Program-made: the position numbers and the translations under genes
Shown here: positions 8,843 to 17,524 of the stretch, piece after piece
How positions within the stretch are numbered: the stretch's first letter is position 1
How the letters are laid out: every line of letters begins with the position of its first letter
The notes under the pieces: model-generated
Database searches by the model: none
Told to the model about the DNA's origin: nothing
Seen by the model: only the letters and a program-made list of their open reading frames with translations
From: Roseitalea sp.
GTDB taxonomy: Bacteria > Pseudomonadota > Alphaproteobacteria > Rhizobiales > Rhizobiaceae
Direction of reading: 5' to 3'
DNA length: 64,000 nt
Assembly (NCBI GenBank): GCA_017642895.1
Contig: JAEPON010000014.1
Location: 49,131 to 113,130 of the forward strand

Positions 8843-9576
8843 GTGGTTCGGTGGCAAAGCTCGATTTCGAAAAGCCGATCGTGCGTGAATCCGTCGCCGA
8901 GATGGTGGCGCACCGGATCCTTGAAATGGTCAAGTCGGGCGCGCTCAAACCCGGCGACCAACTGCCGCCCGAGCGCGATCTGGCGCAATCGCTTCACGTG
9001 TCGCGACCAAGCGTGCGCGAAGCGATACGCGGCCTGTCCATCCTCGGCGTCGTCAACGTGCGACAGGGCGGCGGCGCCTATATCAGCGCGCTGGATGCCG
9101 AAGCGCTGCTGGGACCGATCCAGTTCTTCATTTCGCTCGAAGAGCTCAACATTCGCGAACTTTACGACGCGCGCAGCCTGATCGAGAGCGATGTCGCGCG
9201 CCGGGCGGCCGAGCGCATCACCGATGAGGAGATCGTCACTCTTGAAGCCATCTACGACGAACAGATCGGCCTTCTCGATGACGCCATCGCGTTCCGCATG
9301 TCCGATTACCGGTTTCACGAAGCGATATGGAGCGCGGCGCGCAACGCCTTCCTCATGCGCATCGGCAAGAGCCTGAACGTATTGGGGCTGGAGTTCAGAA
9401 AACGGGCCTCTGAAACCCAGGGCGTGCTCCAGCGCAGCCTGGCCGACCACAGGGTCTTGCTGGATGCCCTGAAGGCCCGCGACCCGGATGCCGCGTCCGC
9501 GGCGGCATCCCGGCACATGAGCAATGTCTACCGGTCGACGATCCGGCAGAAAGACATCGATGGAGAACAGCAATGA
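8839..9576 (+). CDS. GntR-family transcriptional regulator, FCD (FadR) subfamily
   Basis: A 245-residue regulator. An N-terminal winged helix-turn-helix spans about residues 15-80 ([12 protein letters not shown], then [29 protein letters not shown] and the wing VRQGGGAYI). The C-terminal helical FCD domain has the metal-ligand pattern Asp156, His160, His204 and His226. Such proteins bind organic acids and usually repress their operon until the ligand is present. It sits inside the operon it probably controls, overlapping the permease gene upstream and the oxidoreductase downstream by four bases each. The palindromes at 1369-1392 match the GGT-N3-ACC type of site this subfamily uses. The inducer is probably a sugar-acid intermediate (inference). 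Confidence 0.92.
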   Translation: MSGSVAKLDFEKPIVRESVAEMVAHRILEMVKSGALKPGDQLPPERDLAQSLHVSRPSVREAIRGLSILGVVNVRQGGGAYISALDAEALLGPIQFFISLEELNIRELYDARSLIESDVARRAAERITDEEIVTLEAIYDEQIGLLDDAIAFRMSDYRFHEAIWSAARNAFLMRIGKSLNVLGLEFRKRASETQGVLQRSLADHRVLLDALKARDPDAASAAASRHMSNVYRSTIRQKDIDGEQQ

Positions 9577-10619
9577 CCGCACGCATTGGCGTGGTTGGCG
9601 TGGGTTGGTGGGCGACGTTCAATCACATTCCGACGATACAGGACATGACGGGCGCCAGCATCGTCGCCCTGTGCGATCTTGACCCGCAGCGCCTGAGCGT
9701 CGCCGGCGATCGGTTCGGCATTGCGAACCGCTATACGGACATCGACGAGATGCTCGCCCGCGAGCAGCTCGATGGCGTCATGGTCTCGACACCGCATGTG
9801 GCCCACACCAAGCCCGCCATTGCCGCGCTGCGTGCCGGATGCCATGTCCTTGTGGAAAAGCCGATGGCCACATCCGCCTCCGATGGCCGGGCGATTGCCG
9901 CGGCCGCTCAAAAAGCCGCCAAGCAGGTGCTCGTGCCTTGCGGTATGAATTTCACCCCCTTCACCATTGCCGCGGCGCGGATGGTCCGGGACGGCCGCAT
10001 CGGCACTGTCAGGCACGCGGTCTGCCAGATGGGCTCGGCTCTGGACGATCTGTTCGCCGGAGAGCCGATGCTTGAAACCAAAGATCATCTTTTTCGCCCG
10101 CCGGCGTCCACCTGGGCGGACCCGAAAAAGGCCGGTGGCTATGGGTGGGGCCAGATGTCCCACGCATTGGCATGGCTTTTCTACGTGTCCGACCTCAATG
10201 CGGAGAGCGTTTTCTGCATGGACGGCAAATCGAAAACCGGCGTCGATTTCTACGACGCTGCCGTGGCACGGGCCGGCAATGGGGCAACGATCGCGTTGTC
10301 CGGCTCCTCGACCGTGCCCAAACATGTGGGCATGCACATGGACATCCGCATTTACGGGACCGAAGGCTGCCTTTTGTTCGACAATGAACGCGCGCGGCTG
10401 GAACTGCGCCGGTTGGACGGTGCGGACGAGCTATTGGAGATCACGCAATCGGAAGCGGAATATGACGGCGCGTTGCCGGTCAGGGTGTTCGCCGACATCT
10501 GCATGGGCAAAGAGGTCGTCAACGCGGCCGACGGCGAAAACGGCGCGCGCGTGACGGAAACGCTGGACGCCCTTTACCGGTCGGCGGCCAGCGGACAATT
10601 GGAGGAGACGGGCCGATGA
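9573..10619 (+). CDS. Gfo/Idh/MocA family oxidoreductase
   Basis: A 348-residue protein. The N-terminal Rossmann fold starts [15 protein letters not shown], and the family hallmark EKP is at residues 95-97. The C-terminal alpha/beta domain carries [21 protein letters not shown] near residue 190, where the usual catalytic histidine region lies. Members oxidise or reduce sugars and cyclitols with NAD(P). Together with the TIM-barrel protein that follows it could form a sugar oxidation and isomerisation pair, or act as the missing sugar 1-dehydrogenase of the pathway. Neither role can be settled from sequence. It overlaps both neighbours by four bases. Confidence 0.88.
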   Translation: MTARIGVVGVGWWATFNHIPTIQDMTGASIVALCDLDPQRLSVAGDRFGIANRYTDIDEMLAREQLDGVMVSTPHVAHTKPAIAALRAGCHVLVEKPMATSASDGRAIAAAAQKAAKQVLVPCGMNFTPFTIAAARMVRDGRIGTVRHAVCQMGSALDDLFAGEPMLETKDHLFRPPASTWADPKKAGGYGWGQMSHALAWLFYVSDLNAESVFCMDGKSKTGVDFYDAAVARAGNGATIALSGSSTVPKHVGMHMDIRIYGTEGCLLFDNERARLELRRLDGADELLEITQSEAEYDGALPVRVFADICMGKEVVNAADGENGARVTETLDALYRSAASGQLEETGR

Positions 10620-11449
10620 CCGGGAACATGAGACTGTCGCTATCGTGCTGGTCGTTTCCCGCATTGACCCTTGAGGAAGTGGCGGGCGTTGGAAGAGCGC
10701 TGGGCATTGGAGCAATCGATGTCGGGCTGTTTTATGCCTCGGCGCTGGACAAGGCCGAGATCTTGTCCGATCCGCTGGCCGCGGCCGAAAGGCTGAAGAC
10801 GGTCGGGACCGACATTGCGAACTATTACCATCTCTTCGGCGAAGGGCTCGATGGCCGCAACCTGGCGCTTCCGGGCACGATCGATGCCAATGCACGGGAT
10901 CTGGCGTCGGTGCTGACGTTTGCCGACGGGGCGGACATCCCGACCGTCTTCATTCTGCCCGGGGTGGTCAATCCTGGCCAGTCGCGCGCCGACGCGGCGC
11001 GCGCGTCCATCGAAAGCCTGCGAGCGCTCCTTGATGTTGCAAACGATTATCGGGCGACGTTGTGCATTGAACCGCATGTGCACTCGTTTTCCGAATCACC
11101 GGCTCTGGTGGAACGCCTGATCGACGAAACCGGAATCAGGCTGGCGCTCGATTATTCCCACTTTGCCTGCCTCGGCTACCGGCAGGAGGAGGTCGACCCG
11201 CTGGCCAAGCATGCCGCGCACGTTCATCTACGGCAGGCGCGCATGGGGGCGTTGCAGACAAAATTCGCCGAGGGCACGCTCAATTTCCCCGCCATGTTCG
11301 GAACGCTGCGGGATGCCGGCTATCGGGGCGCGTTGACGATCGAAAACGTCCATCAGGGCTATATGAACACCCTCTTTGAGGACGTGATGACCGAGACGGT
11401 CGCCATGCGGGACTGTTACTTGAACTGGCTGAATGGAGATGCGGCATGA
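10616..11449 (+). CDS. Sugar phosphate isomerase/epimerase-type TIM barrel (AP endonuclease family 2 fold)
   Basis: A 277-residue xylose-isomerase-like TIM barrel. Likely metal ligands occur in the usual strand ends: Glu in CIEPHVHS, Asp in ALDYSHFA, His in AAHVHLRQ and Glu in LTIENVHQG. Proteins of this fold act as sugar or keto-sugar isomerases and epimerases. Pairing with a Gfo/Idh oxidoreductase is common in operons that process keto-sugars. It is coupled by ATGA overlaps to the oxidoreductase and to the mutarotase. The substrate is unknown, and a lactonase-like or isomerase step in deoxysugar breakdown is possible. Confidence 0.85.
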   Translation: MTGNMRLSLSCWSFPALTLEEVAGVGRALGIGAIDVGLFYASALDKAEILSDPLAAAERLKTVGTDIANYYHLFGEGLDGRNLALPGTIDANARDLASVLTFADGADIPTVFILPGVVNPGQSRADAARASIESLRALLDVANDYRATLCIEPHVHSFSESPALVERLIDETGIRLALDYSHFACLGYRQEEVDPLAKHAAHVHLRQARMGALQTKFAEGTLNFPAMFGTLRDAGYRGALTIENVHQGYMNTLFEDVMTETVAMRDCYLNWLNGDAA

Positions 11450-11760
11450 GCGGTTATGCATGGGTCCTGGAAGTCCGTCCCGGATATGAGGAAGAATACA
11501 AGAAGCGCCATGACGAGATCTGGCCCGAAATGCTCGATGCCCTGCGATCGGCCGGCATCCGCAATTACAATATCTTCCGCCATGGCCTTACGCTGTTCGG
11601 CTATTTCGAGACCGACGATCTGGAGGCCGCGAAAGCCAAACTGGCCGACGATCCGGTCAACAATCGCTGGGGAGAATGGATGGGCCCGATCATGAAGATC
11701 GAGGTCGATCCGCAGACCGCATTTCCGTTCCTCCTGCCAAAGCAGTTCTTCATGAAATAG
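11446..11760 (+). CDS. L-rhamnose mutarotase family protein (RhaM/RhaU-like)
   Basis: A 104-residue protein, the normal size for the RhaM family. It opens SGYAWVLEVRPGYEEEYKKRHDE and keeps Tyr18, His22 and Tyr41, which correspond by position to active-site residues of the E. coli enzyme, plus Trp75 and Trp78 in RWGEWMG. The family interconverts alpha and beta anomers of L-rhamnose, and relatives act on L-fucose. It is the last gene of the long operon and the best evidence that the locus handles a 6-deoxyhexose. No clear intrinsic terminator is seen in the 21 bases before the convergent antiporter gene. Confidence 0.9.
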   Translation: MSGYAWVLEVRPGYEEEYKKRHDEIWPEMLDALRSAGIRNYNIFRHGLTLFGYFETDDLEAAKAKLADDPVNNRWGEWMGPIMKIEVDPQTAFPFLLPKQFFMK

Positions 11761-11781
11761 CGGCGACGGGCATGGCCGGTT

Positions 11782-13770
11782 TTACACGTCACCCGCCTTG
11801 TCGCGCGCCGTGGCAAGGGCGCCTCTATCCGGTGCCGGCGCGCCGCTGGCTCCCTCGCTGGCGATCGCCCTCATCTGCTCGCCGAGTTCGGCCTGCCATG
11901 GCCCCATGATCTCGCGAATGCGCGCCAGATAGGCCTCGTTCTCGGTCGGTGGAATCGTCAGGTCGTAGACATCGGCGGCGGCGATCATCGCCCGGCGGTC
12001 CATGTCCTGGAACGCCTCGGTCATCGCGTCGGCATGTGCGCGGGCAAATCCCAGCGCCTCGAAGGCCGAGCGGCCCATGCGCAGCGAACTGTCATAGGTT
12101 TCCCGGATGATGTCGCGGCAGCCGGCGGCATAGAGGTGATAGACATGATCGCGGTCGATCGCACGGGCGATCACGTGCACGTCGGGATAGTTCTTCATCA
12201 CGTAAGTGACGACTTCGCTGATCTGCTCCTTGTCATCGATCGCGACCACCAGCAATTTCGCTTCGGCAATGCCGGCGGCGGCCAGCAGATCCGGGCGGGT
12301 CGCATCTCCGAAATAGACCTGCGCGCCGAACTTGCTCATGTTTTCGATCTGGCGGGAGGAGAAATCGATCACGGTGGGCGTGTAGCCCGCCGCGGTCAGC
12401 ATGCGGTCGACAATCCCGCCGACCCGTCCGCGTCCAGCAATGATCACCGGACTCTTCCGGTCGATATCGTCATCCTCGCGTGCCTGCGCCTCGCCAAAAC
12501 GCGGCGCGATCAGCCGGTCATAGGCAATGAAGAGTGCCGGCGTGAGAAGCATGGAGAGGGCAACGACCAGAAGGAGTTGGTCGGCCAAGGCTTCGGGTAT
12601 CACCGCGTTCGCGACCGTGAACGACAGGAGCACAAAGCCGAACTCGCCGGCCTGCGCCAGTCCCAGCGCAAACAGCCAGCGATCGGCGCCGCCTATCTTG
12701 AAGACGATCGCAAGGGCCAAGAGCACGCCGACCTTCAGTGCCATCAGCCCGAGCGTCAGCGCCACCGTCACGGCCAGATTGTCGAACAACAGCGTGAAAT
12801 TGATGCCGGCGCCGACCGTGATGAAGAACAGGCCAAGCAGGAGGCCCTTGAACGGTTCGATATCGGCTTCCAGTTCGTGCCGGTATTCGCTGTTGGCAAG
12901 AACGACCCCGGCCAGGAACGTGCCAAGCGCCGGCGACAGGCCGACCAGCGACATCAAAAGCGCGATGCCGACCACCATCATCAGGGCTGTCGCGGTGAAC
13001 AGTTCACGCAGTTGCGCAACCGCGATGAAGCGGAAAAGCGGCCGGGTCAGAACGCTGCCGCCGACGACGACAAATCCGATGGCGGCGAGCGTGACGAGCG
13101 CGGCCTGCCAGCCGGGAAGCCCCGCCACCAGGCTCATGCCCGATCCGTGATCGCCGCCGCCCTCTCCGTGACCCCCATCGGCACCATGGCCGGCATCGGT
13201 GCCGTGCGCGGCGTCGGCGCCATGGCCGACGGCCTGTGTCGCCGTGTCCATGAGGTCCGGCATCGCCAGAAGCGGAATGAGGGCAAGCATCGGGATGACC
13301 GCAATGTCCTGGAACAACAGGACCGAAAAGCTCGATTCGCCGCCATCGCTCTTCATCAGCCCCTTTTCGTTGAGCGTCTGCAGGACGATGGCAGTTGAAG
13401 ACAGGGCGAAGACGAGGCCAATGGCCAAGGCAATTGTCCATGGCTGACCAAGCAGCATGGAGACCGCCATCACGGCCAGCGTCGTCAGGCCGACCTGACC
13501 GCCGCCAAGGCCCAGAAGCCGGCCGCGCATCGACCACAGGAGCTTTGGTTCAAGTTCCAGACCGACCAGAAACAGCATCATGACAACGCCGAACTCGGCG
13601 ATGTGCTGGATGGCGATCACATCGACCTGGAGCAGCGCGAGCACCGGAGAAATGACGATGCCGGCAATCAGATAGCCAAGCACCGAGCCGAGCCCCAGAC
13701 GCGATGCGACCGGCACGGCGGCGACACCGGCGACCAGAAAGATAAAGGTCAGCAAAAGCAGATCTGTCAC
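11782..13770 (-). CDS. Kef-type monovalent cation:proton antiporter (CPA2) with TrkA-N domain
   Basis: A 662-residue protein. The N-terminal part (about residues 1-410) is a Na+/H+-exchanger-fold membrane domain with the CPA2 motif LFQDIAVIP at 152-160 and a LVGLELEP segment. A cytosolic TrkA-N/RCK domain begins near residue 435 (IIAGRGRVGGIVDRML) with an intact Rossmann glycine motif and an acidic VIDF end. It probably mediates K+ efflux coupled to H+, regulated by nucleotide or glutathione adducts as in KefB/KefC. Residues 182-211 form an unusual loop with five His-Gly pairs at near hexapeptide spacing, between predicted helices. It is convergent with the deoxysugar operon and downstream of dxs on the same strand. 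Confidence 0.9.
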   Translation of the reverse strand: MTDLLLLTFIFLVAGVAAVPVASRLGLGSVLGYLIAGIVISPVLALLQVDVIAIQHIAEFGVVMMLFLVGLELEPKLLWSMRGRLLGLGGGQVGLTTLAVMAVSMLLGQPWTIALAIGLVFALSSTAIVLQTLNEKGLMKSDGGESSFSVLLFQDIAVIPMLALIPLLAMPDLMDTATQAVGHGADAAHGTDAGHGADGGHGEGGGDHGSGMSLVAGLPGWQAALVTLAAIGFVVVGGSVLTRPLFRFIAVAQLRELFTATALMMVVGIALLMSLVGLSPALGTFLAGVVLANSEYRHELEADIEPFKGLLLGLFFITVGAGINFTLLFDNLAVTVALTLGLMALKVGVLLALAIVFKIGGADRWLFALGLAQAGEFGFVLLSFTVANAVIPEALADQLLLVVALSMLLTPALFIAYDRLIAPRFGEAQAREDDDIDRKSPVIIAGRGRVGGIVDRMLTAAGYTPTVIDFSSRQIENMSKFGAQVYFGDATRPDLLAAAGIAEAKLLVVAIDDKEQISEVVTYVMKNYPDVHVIARAIDRDHVYHLYAAGCRDIIRETYDSSLRMGRSAFEALGFARAHADAMTEAFQDMDRRAMIAAADVYDLTIPPTENEAYLARIREIMGPWQAELGEQMRAIASEGASGAPAPDRGALATARDKAGDV

Positions 13771-13891
13771 GTGCGCCCCCGACAGCCATGCGTTTATTCA
13801 ACGCGCTACTGTGGCAGGTCGCGGCGCCAATGGCCAGAAGGCTGTATCAGTGTCGGCCTTGAAGCGCAAAGCCGACCGAACGGGTATGGCG

Positions 13892-15817
13892 TCAGGCGAT
13901 GATCGCGCCCGTGTGCTCTGTTTCCTGACGTCCCAACGCGCCGAACACCGCCTTGACGATGCCTTCGGCATCAAGGCCCGACTGGGCGTACATGCGGTCG
14001 GGCGAGGCTTGATCGACAAACAGGTCCGGCAGGAACAAAGACCGGTATTTCAGGCCATTGTCGAGAAGTCCCGCCTCGAACAGATGCTGGCCGACGAACG
14101 ATCCAAATCCGCCGATCGAGCCTTCCTCAACGGTGACGAGAAGCTCATGGTTGCGGGCAAGCCGGCCGATCAGGTCCGTGTCGAGCGGTTTGGCAAAGCG
14201 CGCATCGGCGACCGTGGCCGGCAGGCCGAACGAATCGAGTTGTTCGGCTGCCAGAAGCGCTTCCTTGAGCCGCCCGCCCAGCGACAGGATAGCCACCTTG
14301 CCGCCCTCGCGCACGATCCGGCCGCGGCCGATCTCCAGAACCTCGCCACGCTCGGGCATCTCGACGCCGACACCCTCGCCGCGCGGATAGCGGAAAGCGA
14401 GCGGCCCCTCATCATAGGCCGTCGCGGTCCGCACCATGTGCTTGAGTTCGGCCTCGTCGCCGGCCGCCATGATCACCATGCCGGGCAGGCAGCCAAGGTA
14501 GGCAATGTCGAACGAACCGGCGTGTGTCTGGCCGTCTGCGCCGACAAAGCCCGCCCGGTCGATCGGAAAGCGGACGGGCAGTTTCTGGATCGCCACATCA
14601 TGGACGACCTGGTCATAGGCGCGTTGCAGGAAGGTCGAATAGATCGCGCAGAACGGCTTCATGCCATCTGCGGCGAGCCCGCCGGCAAAGGTCACCGCAT
14701 GCTGTTCGGCAATGCCGACATCGTAGGTGCGTCCGGGAAAGGCATCGCCGAAGATGTCGACGCCGGTGCCCGACGGCATGGCCGCGGTGATCGCGACGAC
14801 CTTGTCGTCGGTTTCCGCCTCCTGGACGAGCGACTGGCCGAACACCTTGGTGTAGCTGGGCGCATTTGGCTTCGCCTTGGCCTGCGCACCGGTGATCACG
14901 TCGAATTTGGCAACGCCGTGATATTTGTCGGCCGCGGCCTCGGCGGGCGCATAGCCCTTGCCCTTCTGGGTGATGGTGTGGATCAGGATCGGGCCGACAC
15001 CGGCGTCACGCGCGTTGCGCAGGACCGGCAGGAGATGGTCGAGATTGTGACCGTCGATCGGTCCGACATAGAAAAAGCCCAGTTCCTCGAACAGCGTGCC
15101 ACCGGAGAAGAAGGCGCGGGTATATTCTTCGGTCTTGCGCGCCTTGTCCTGGATGAATTTCGGCATGCGCTTGGACAATTGCTTGGCCGCCTCGCGCAGG
15201 GAGATGTAGGTGCGGCCGGAGACGAGCCGCGCCAGATAGGCGCTCATCGCGCCGGTCGGCGGCGCGATCGACATGTCATTGTCGTTGAGGATGACGATCT
15301 GCCGGGCATCCATGTGGCCGGCATTGTTCATCGCCTCATAGGCCATGCCCGCCGACATCGAGCCGTCGCCGATCACCGAGACGACATTGCGCTCAATGCC
15401 CTGCAGGCGGGCCGCTTCCACCATGCCCAGACCGGCGGAAATGGAGGTGGAGGAATGCGCCGCCCCGAACGGGTCATATTCGCTCTCGGCGCGCTTGGTG
15501 AAGCCGGAAAGGCCGTTCTCCTTGCGCAGCGTGCGGATCCGGTCGCGGCGACCGGTCAGGATCTTGTGCGGATAGCATTGATGGCCGACATCCCAGATCA
15601 GCCGGTCATGGGGCGTGTTGAAGACGTGATGGATGGCAATGGTCAGTTCGACGACGCCAAGGCCCGCGCCGAGATGGCCGCCGGTCTGGCTGACCGCATC
15701 GATCAGCTCGGCACGCAACTCTTCGGCGAGTTGCGGAAGCTGGTCATCGGACAAAGTGCGCAGGTCCGCCGGCGTGCGAACCGTGTCCAGAAGCGGCGTT
15801 TCAGGTCCGATGCTCAT
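13892..15817 (-). CDS. dxs: 1-deoxy-D-xylulose-5-phosphate synthase
   Basis: The first enzyme of the MEP isoprenoid pathway, condensing pyruvate with glyceraldehyde 3-phosphate on thiamine diphosphate. The protein has 641 residues from the ATG at 15817, preferred because GGGAGG lies eight bases upstream. An in-frame ATG at 15835 would precede that site. Visible signatures are [14 protein letters not shown] near residue 47, the ThDP motif [18 protein letters not shown] near 150, the transketolase central domain with [15 protein letters not shown] and the C-terminal transketolase domain with a [11 protein letters not shown] segment. A promoter and leader hairpin lie upstream. Unlike many relatives it is not flanked here by ispA or xseB. 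Confidence 0.97.
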   Translation of the reverse strand: MSIGPETPLLDTVRTPADLRTLSDDQLPQLAEELRAELIDAVSQTGGHLGAGLGVVELTIAIHHVFNTPHDRLIWDVGHQCYPHKILTGRRDRIRTLRKENGLSGFTKRAESEYDPFGAAHSSTSISAGLGMVEAARLQGIERNVVSVIGDGSMSAGMAYEAMNNAGHMDARQIVILNDNDMSIAPPTGAMSAYLARLVSGRTYISLREAAKQLSKRMPKFIQDKARKTEEYTRAFFSGGTLFEELGFFYVGPIDGHNLDHLLPVLRNARDAGVGPILIHTITQKGKGYAPAEAAADKYHGVAKFDVITGAQAKAKPNAPSYTKVFGQSLVQEAETDDKVVAITAAMPSGTGVDIFGDAFPGRTYDVGIAEQHAVTFAGGLAADGMKPFCAIYSTFLQRAYDQVVHDVAIQKLPVRFPIDRAGFVGADGQTHAGSFDIAYLGCLPGMVIMAAGDEAELKHMVRTATAYDEGPLAFRYPRGEGVGVEMPERGEVLEIGRGRIVREGGKVAILSLGGRLKEALLAAEQLDSFGLPATVADARFAKPLDTDLIGRLARNHELLVTVEEGSIGGFGSFVGQHLFEAGLLDNGLKYRSLFLPDLFVDQASPDRMYAQSGLDAEGIVKAVFGALGRQETEHTGAIIA

Positions 15818-15844
15818 CACATATGCCTCCCGCATGGCCGGCGT

Positions 15845-15860
15845 CCTTGGACTGCCAAGG
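15845..15860 (-). other. Leader hairpin in the dxs 5' untranslated region
   Basis: CCTTGG, the loop CAGT and CCAAGG form a 6-base-pair hairpin on the minus strand, about 18 bases upstream of the dxs ribosome binding site. It would lie inside the leader made from the predicted promoter at 15899-15927. It may only influence mRNA stability. No T-run follows. Confidence 0.45.
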
Positions 15861-15898
15861 CTGTACGATCACCTTGACGCTTCTATGTGTCAACTTTA

Positions 15899-15927
15899 AT
15901 TGTCACTTGTGCCCGACCCCTTGTCAA
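15899..15927 (-). promoter_or_regulatory. Predicted sigma-70 promoter of dxs
   Basis: On the minus strand a perfect TTGACA (-35, 15927-15922) is followed by a 17-base spacer and GACAAT (-10, 15904-15899, four of six matches). Transcription would begin near 15892, giving a leader of about 75 bases to the chosen dxs start. The rest of the gap between dxs and the next gene (15928-16105) shows no gene. Confidence 0.6.
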
Positions 15928-16105
15928 TCGAAACTGACACTTCCAGCCAGCCACGCCTTGAAGCAGCCCAATGCGGCAAAGCCAAGCCCTTTTGCCGATC
16001 ATCTCGAATGACCGGCCTTTCACGTCCCTAACCTTCAAGCGAGATGGTGCCAAGCGGGCAAGTTGTCACCGCCGCGCCACGGCAAACGACCGCGCTGATT
16101 CCGCA

Positions 16106-17461
16106 TCATTCGGCGGGAATGGCCTGAGCCGGCGCCGCGCCCCAGATCATCGCGTCCTGACGGGCGCGCAAGTCGGCGATCATCGAGCCGGGCTTGGGCA
16201 TGGCATTGTCCCAGGTCAGCAAATCGCCCTTGGCGATGGGCTTGAGCGCCTTGCCCTTTTCAAGGAGGCCGCACGGTATGGCGCGCGCCGATCGCGCATC
16301 GCCTGCCGTCATGGTGAAGGACCTGTAGCAATATTGGCCGACGGCGCCCAGCGTTTCGCCAGGCACGATATCCCGCTTGGCCACGGCGCACACCTCGGCG
16401 ACCGGCGTCGCCAGCGGCACCATGTCGGGTTTTCCGTGCAGCATGATGCGCGCGGCGGTCAGTGGCACCTCGAGCGAGGTCAGATGATAGGGCCGGTGGA
16501 AGGTGAAATAGGGTCCCGCGCCCATCTTCAGATCGGCCATGCGCTCGTGAATGCGCGGATGTTCAGCCTTGATGACGACGAAAACCCCCGGCGACACACC
16601 CTTGCCGATCGAGTAATCGACGCAACCGGGCTTGGAGAGCACGCCGCCATCGGCCTCGGGAATGAGGACCGACGCCAACTGGTCGACCGTGGCACGCGGC
16701 CCGTGCATGCCCGGAACGTCCGGCACCAGACCCGTCGCATTGGCGATGGCGGCCATCTCCACCATGGTCTTGGAGCCATCGACAAATTCGACCAGCATGC
16801 GGACATTCATGTTTCGGCGATCGGCTTCGTCCTGATAATCGTCCGGCACGGCATCGACATTGAGCGGATTGTTCTTGCCCTTTCCGGCCGAGACGACCGA
16901 ATGGCCCATGGCGGTGACAAACTCGATGATCTCCATGCAGGAGGAGGGTTCGTCGCCCGCCCCGAGCGTGTAGACGACCCCGGCCTTGTCCGCTTCATGC
17001 TTGAGGTAAGGGCCGATGCAGACGTCGCACTCGACATTCATCATGATCAGGTGCTTGCCAAAGCCGATGGCCCGCATGCCGATATCGGCGCCAGCCTCGG
17101 GCACGCCGGTCGCGTCGATCACCACATCGACCAGATCGTGCGACAGGGCCAGGTCGAGATCGTCCGTGACCGCGATCCTGCCCGCTTCAATCGCGGCCGA
17201 TGCGGCATCATGGCCGGAGACTGTCTGCGTCCGTCCGGCTTCGCCATAGGCAAGACAAGCACCCTCCTCGGCCTTGCCGGCCGTACGCTCCATGACGGTG
17301 GCGATCTCGATGCCGTCCATCATCGCGACCTGGGTGAAGATGTCGGTACCCATCTCGCCGGTGCCGACCATGCCGATGCGAATAGGATCATTGTCCTCGG
17401 CGCGCCGGCGCAATTCGGCGGCCAGCCCGGTCAGAGCGACGTTTGGCGGTGAAAAACGCAT
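16106..17461 (-). CDS. NAD(P)-dependent homoserine-dehydrogenase-like oxidoreductase with SAF domain
   Basis: The protein has 451 residues from the ATG at 17461, chosen because CGGGAG lies just upstream. An ATG 21 bases earlier lacks such a site. The N-terminal Rossmann domain reads IRIGMVGTGEMGTDIFTQV near residue 28. The middle resembles homoserine-dehydrogenase-like catalytic domains (YTLGAGDEPSSCMEIIEF, AGKGKNNPLN). The C-terminal part, from VAKRDIVPGETLGAVGQYCYRSF, looks like an SAF/AFP-type domain. Such proteins occur near sugar-acid or branched-sugar pathways, but the reaction of this one cannot be assigned. It stands alone between dxs and the sulfate-activation genes with gaps on both sides. 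Confidence 0.8.
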   Translation of the reverse strand: MRFSPPNVALTGLAAELRRRAEDNDPIRIGMVGTGEMGTDIFTQVAMMDGIEIATVMERTAGKAEEGACLAYGEAGRTQTVSGHDAASAAIEAGRIAVTDDLDLALSHDLVDVVIDATGVPEAGADIGMRAIGFGKHLIMMNVECDVCIGPYLKHEADKAGVVYTLGAGDEPSSCMEIIEFVTAMGHSVVSAGKGKNNPLNVDAVPDDYQDEADRRNMNVRMLVEFVDGSKTMVEMAAIANATGLVPDVPGMHGPRATVDQLASVLIPEADGGVLSKPGCVDYSIGKGVSPGVFVVIKAEHPRIHERMADLKMGAGPYFTFHRPYHLTSLEVPLTAARIMLHGKPDMVPLATPVAEVCAVAKRDIVPGETLGAVGQYCYRSFTMTAGDARSARAIPCGLLEKGKALKPIAKGDLLTWDNAMPKPGSMIADLRARQDAMIWGAAPAQAIPAE

Positions 17462-17524
17462 GGCAACTCCCGTTTGGCGCATTGTTCGCCAAGCGGGCGC
17501 GATAAAGCAAGCTCGCCGAAACGC

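Noticed and set aside
11761..11781. Terminator between the mutarotase and antiporter genes
   Set aside because: Only 21 bases with a weak GGCC pairing and TTTT. Not convincing as a stem-loop.
13811..15877. Long open frame of 688 codons on the plus strand, antisense to dxs
   Set aside because: It mirrors the dxs gene in the complementary frame, a usual artefact of GC-rich codon use. It has no recognisable domain and the real gene is clear on the other strand.
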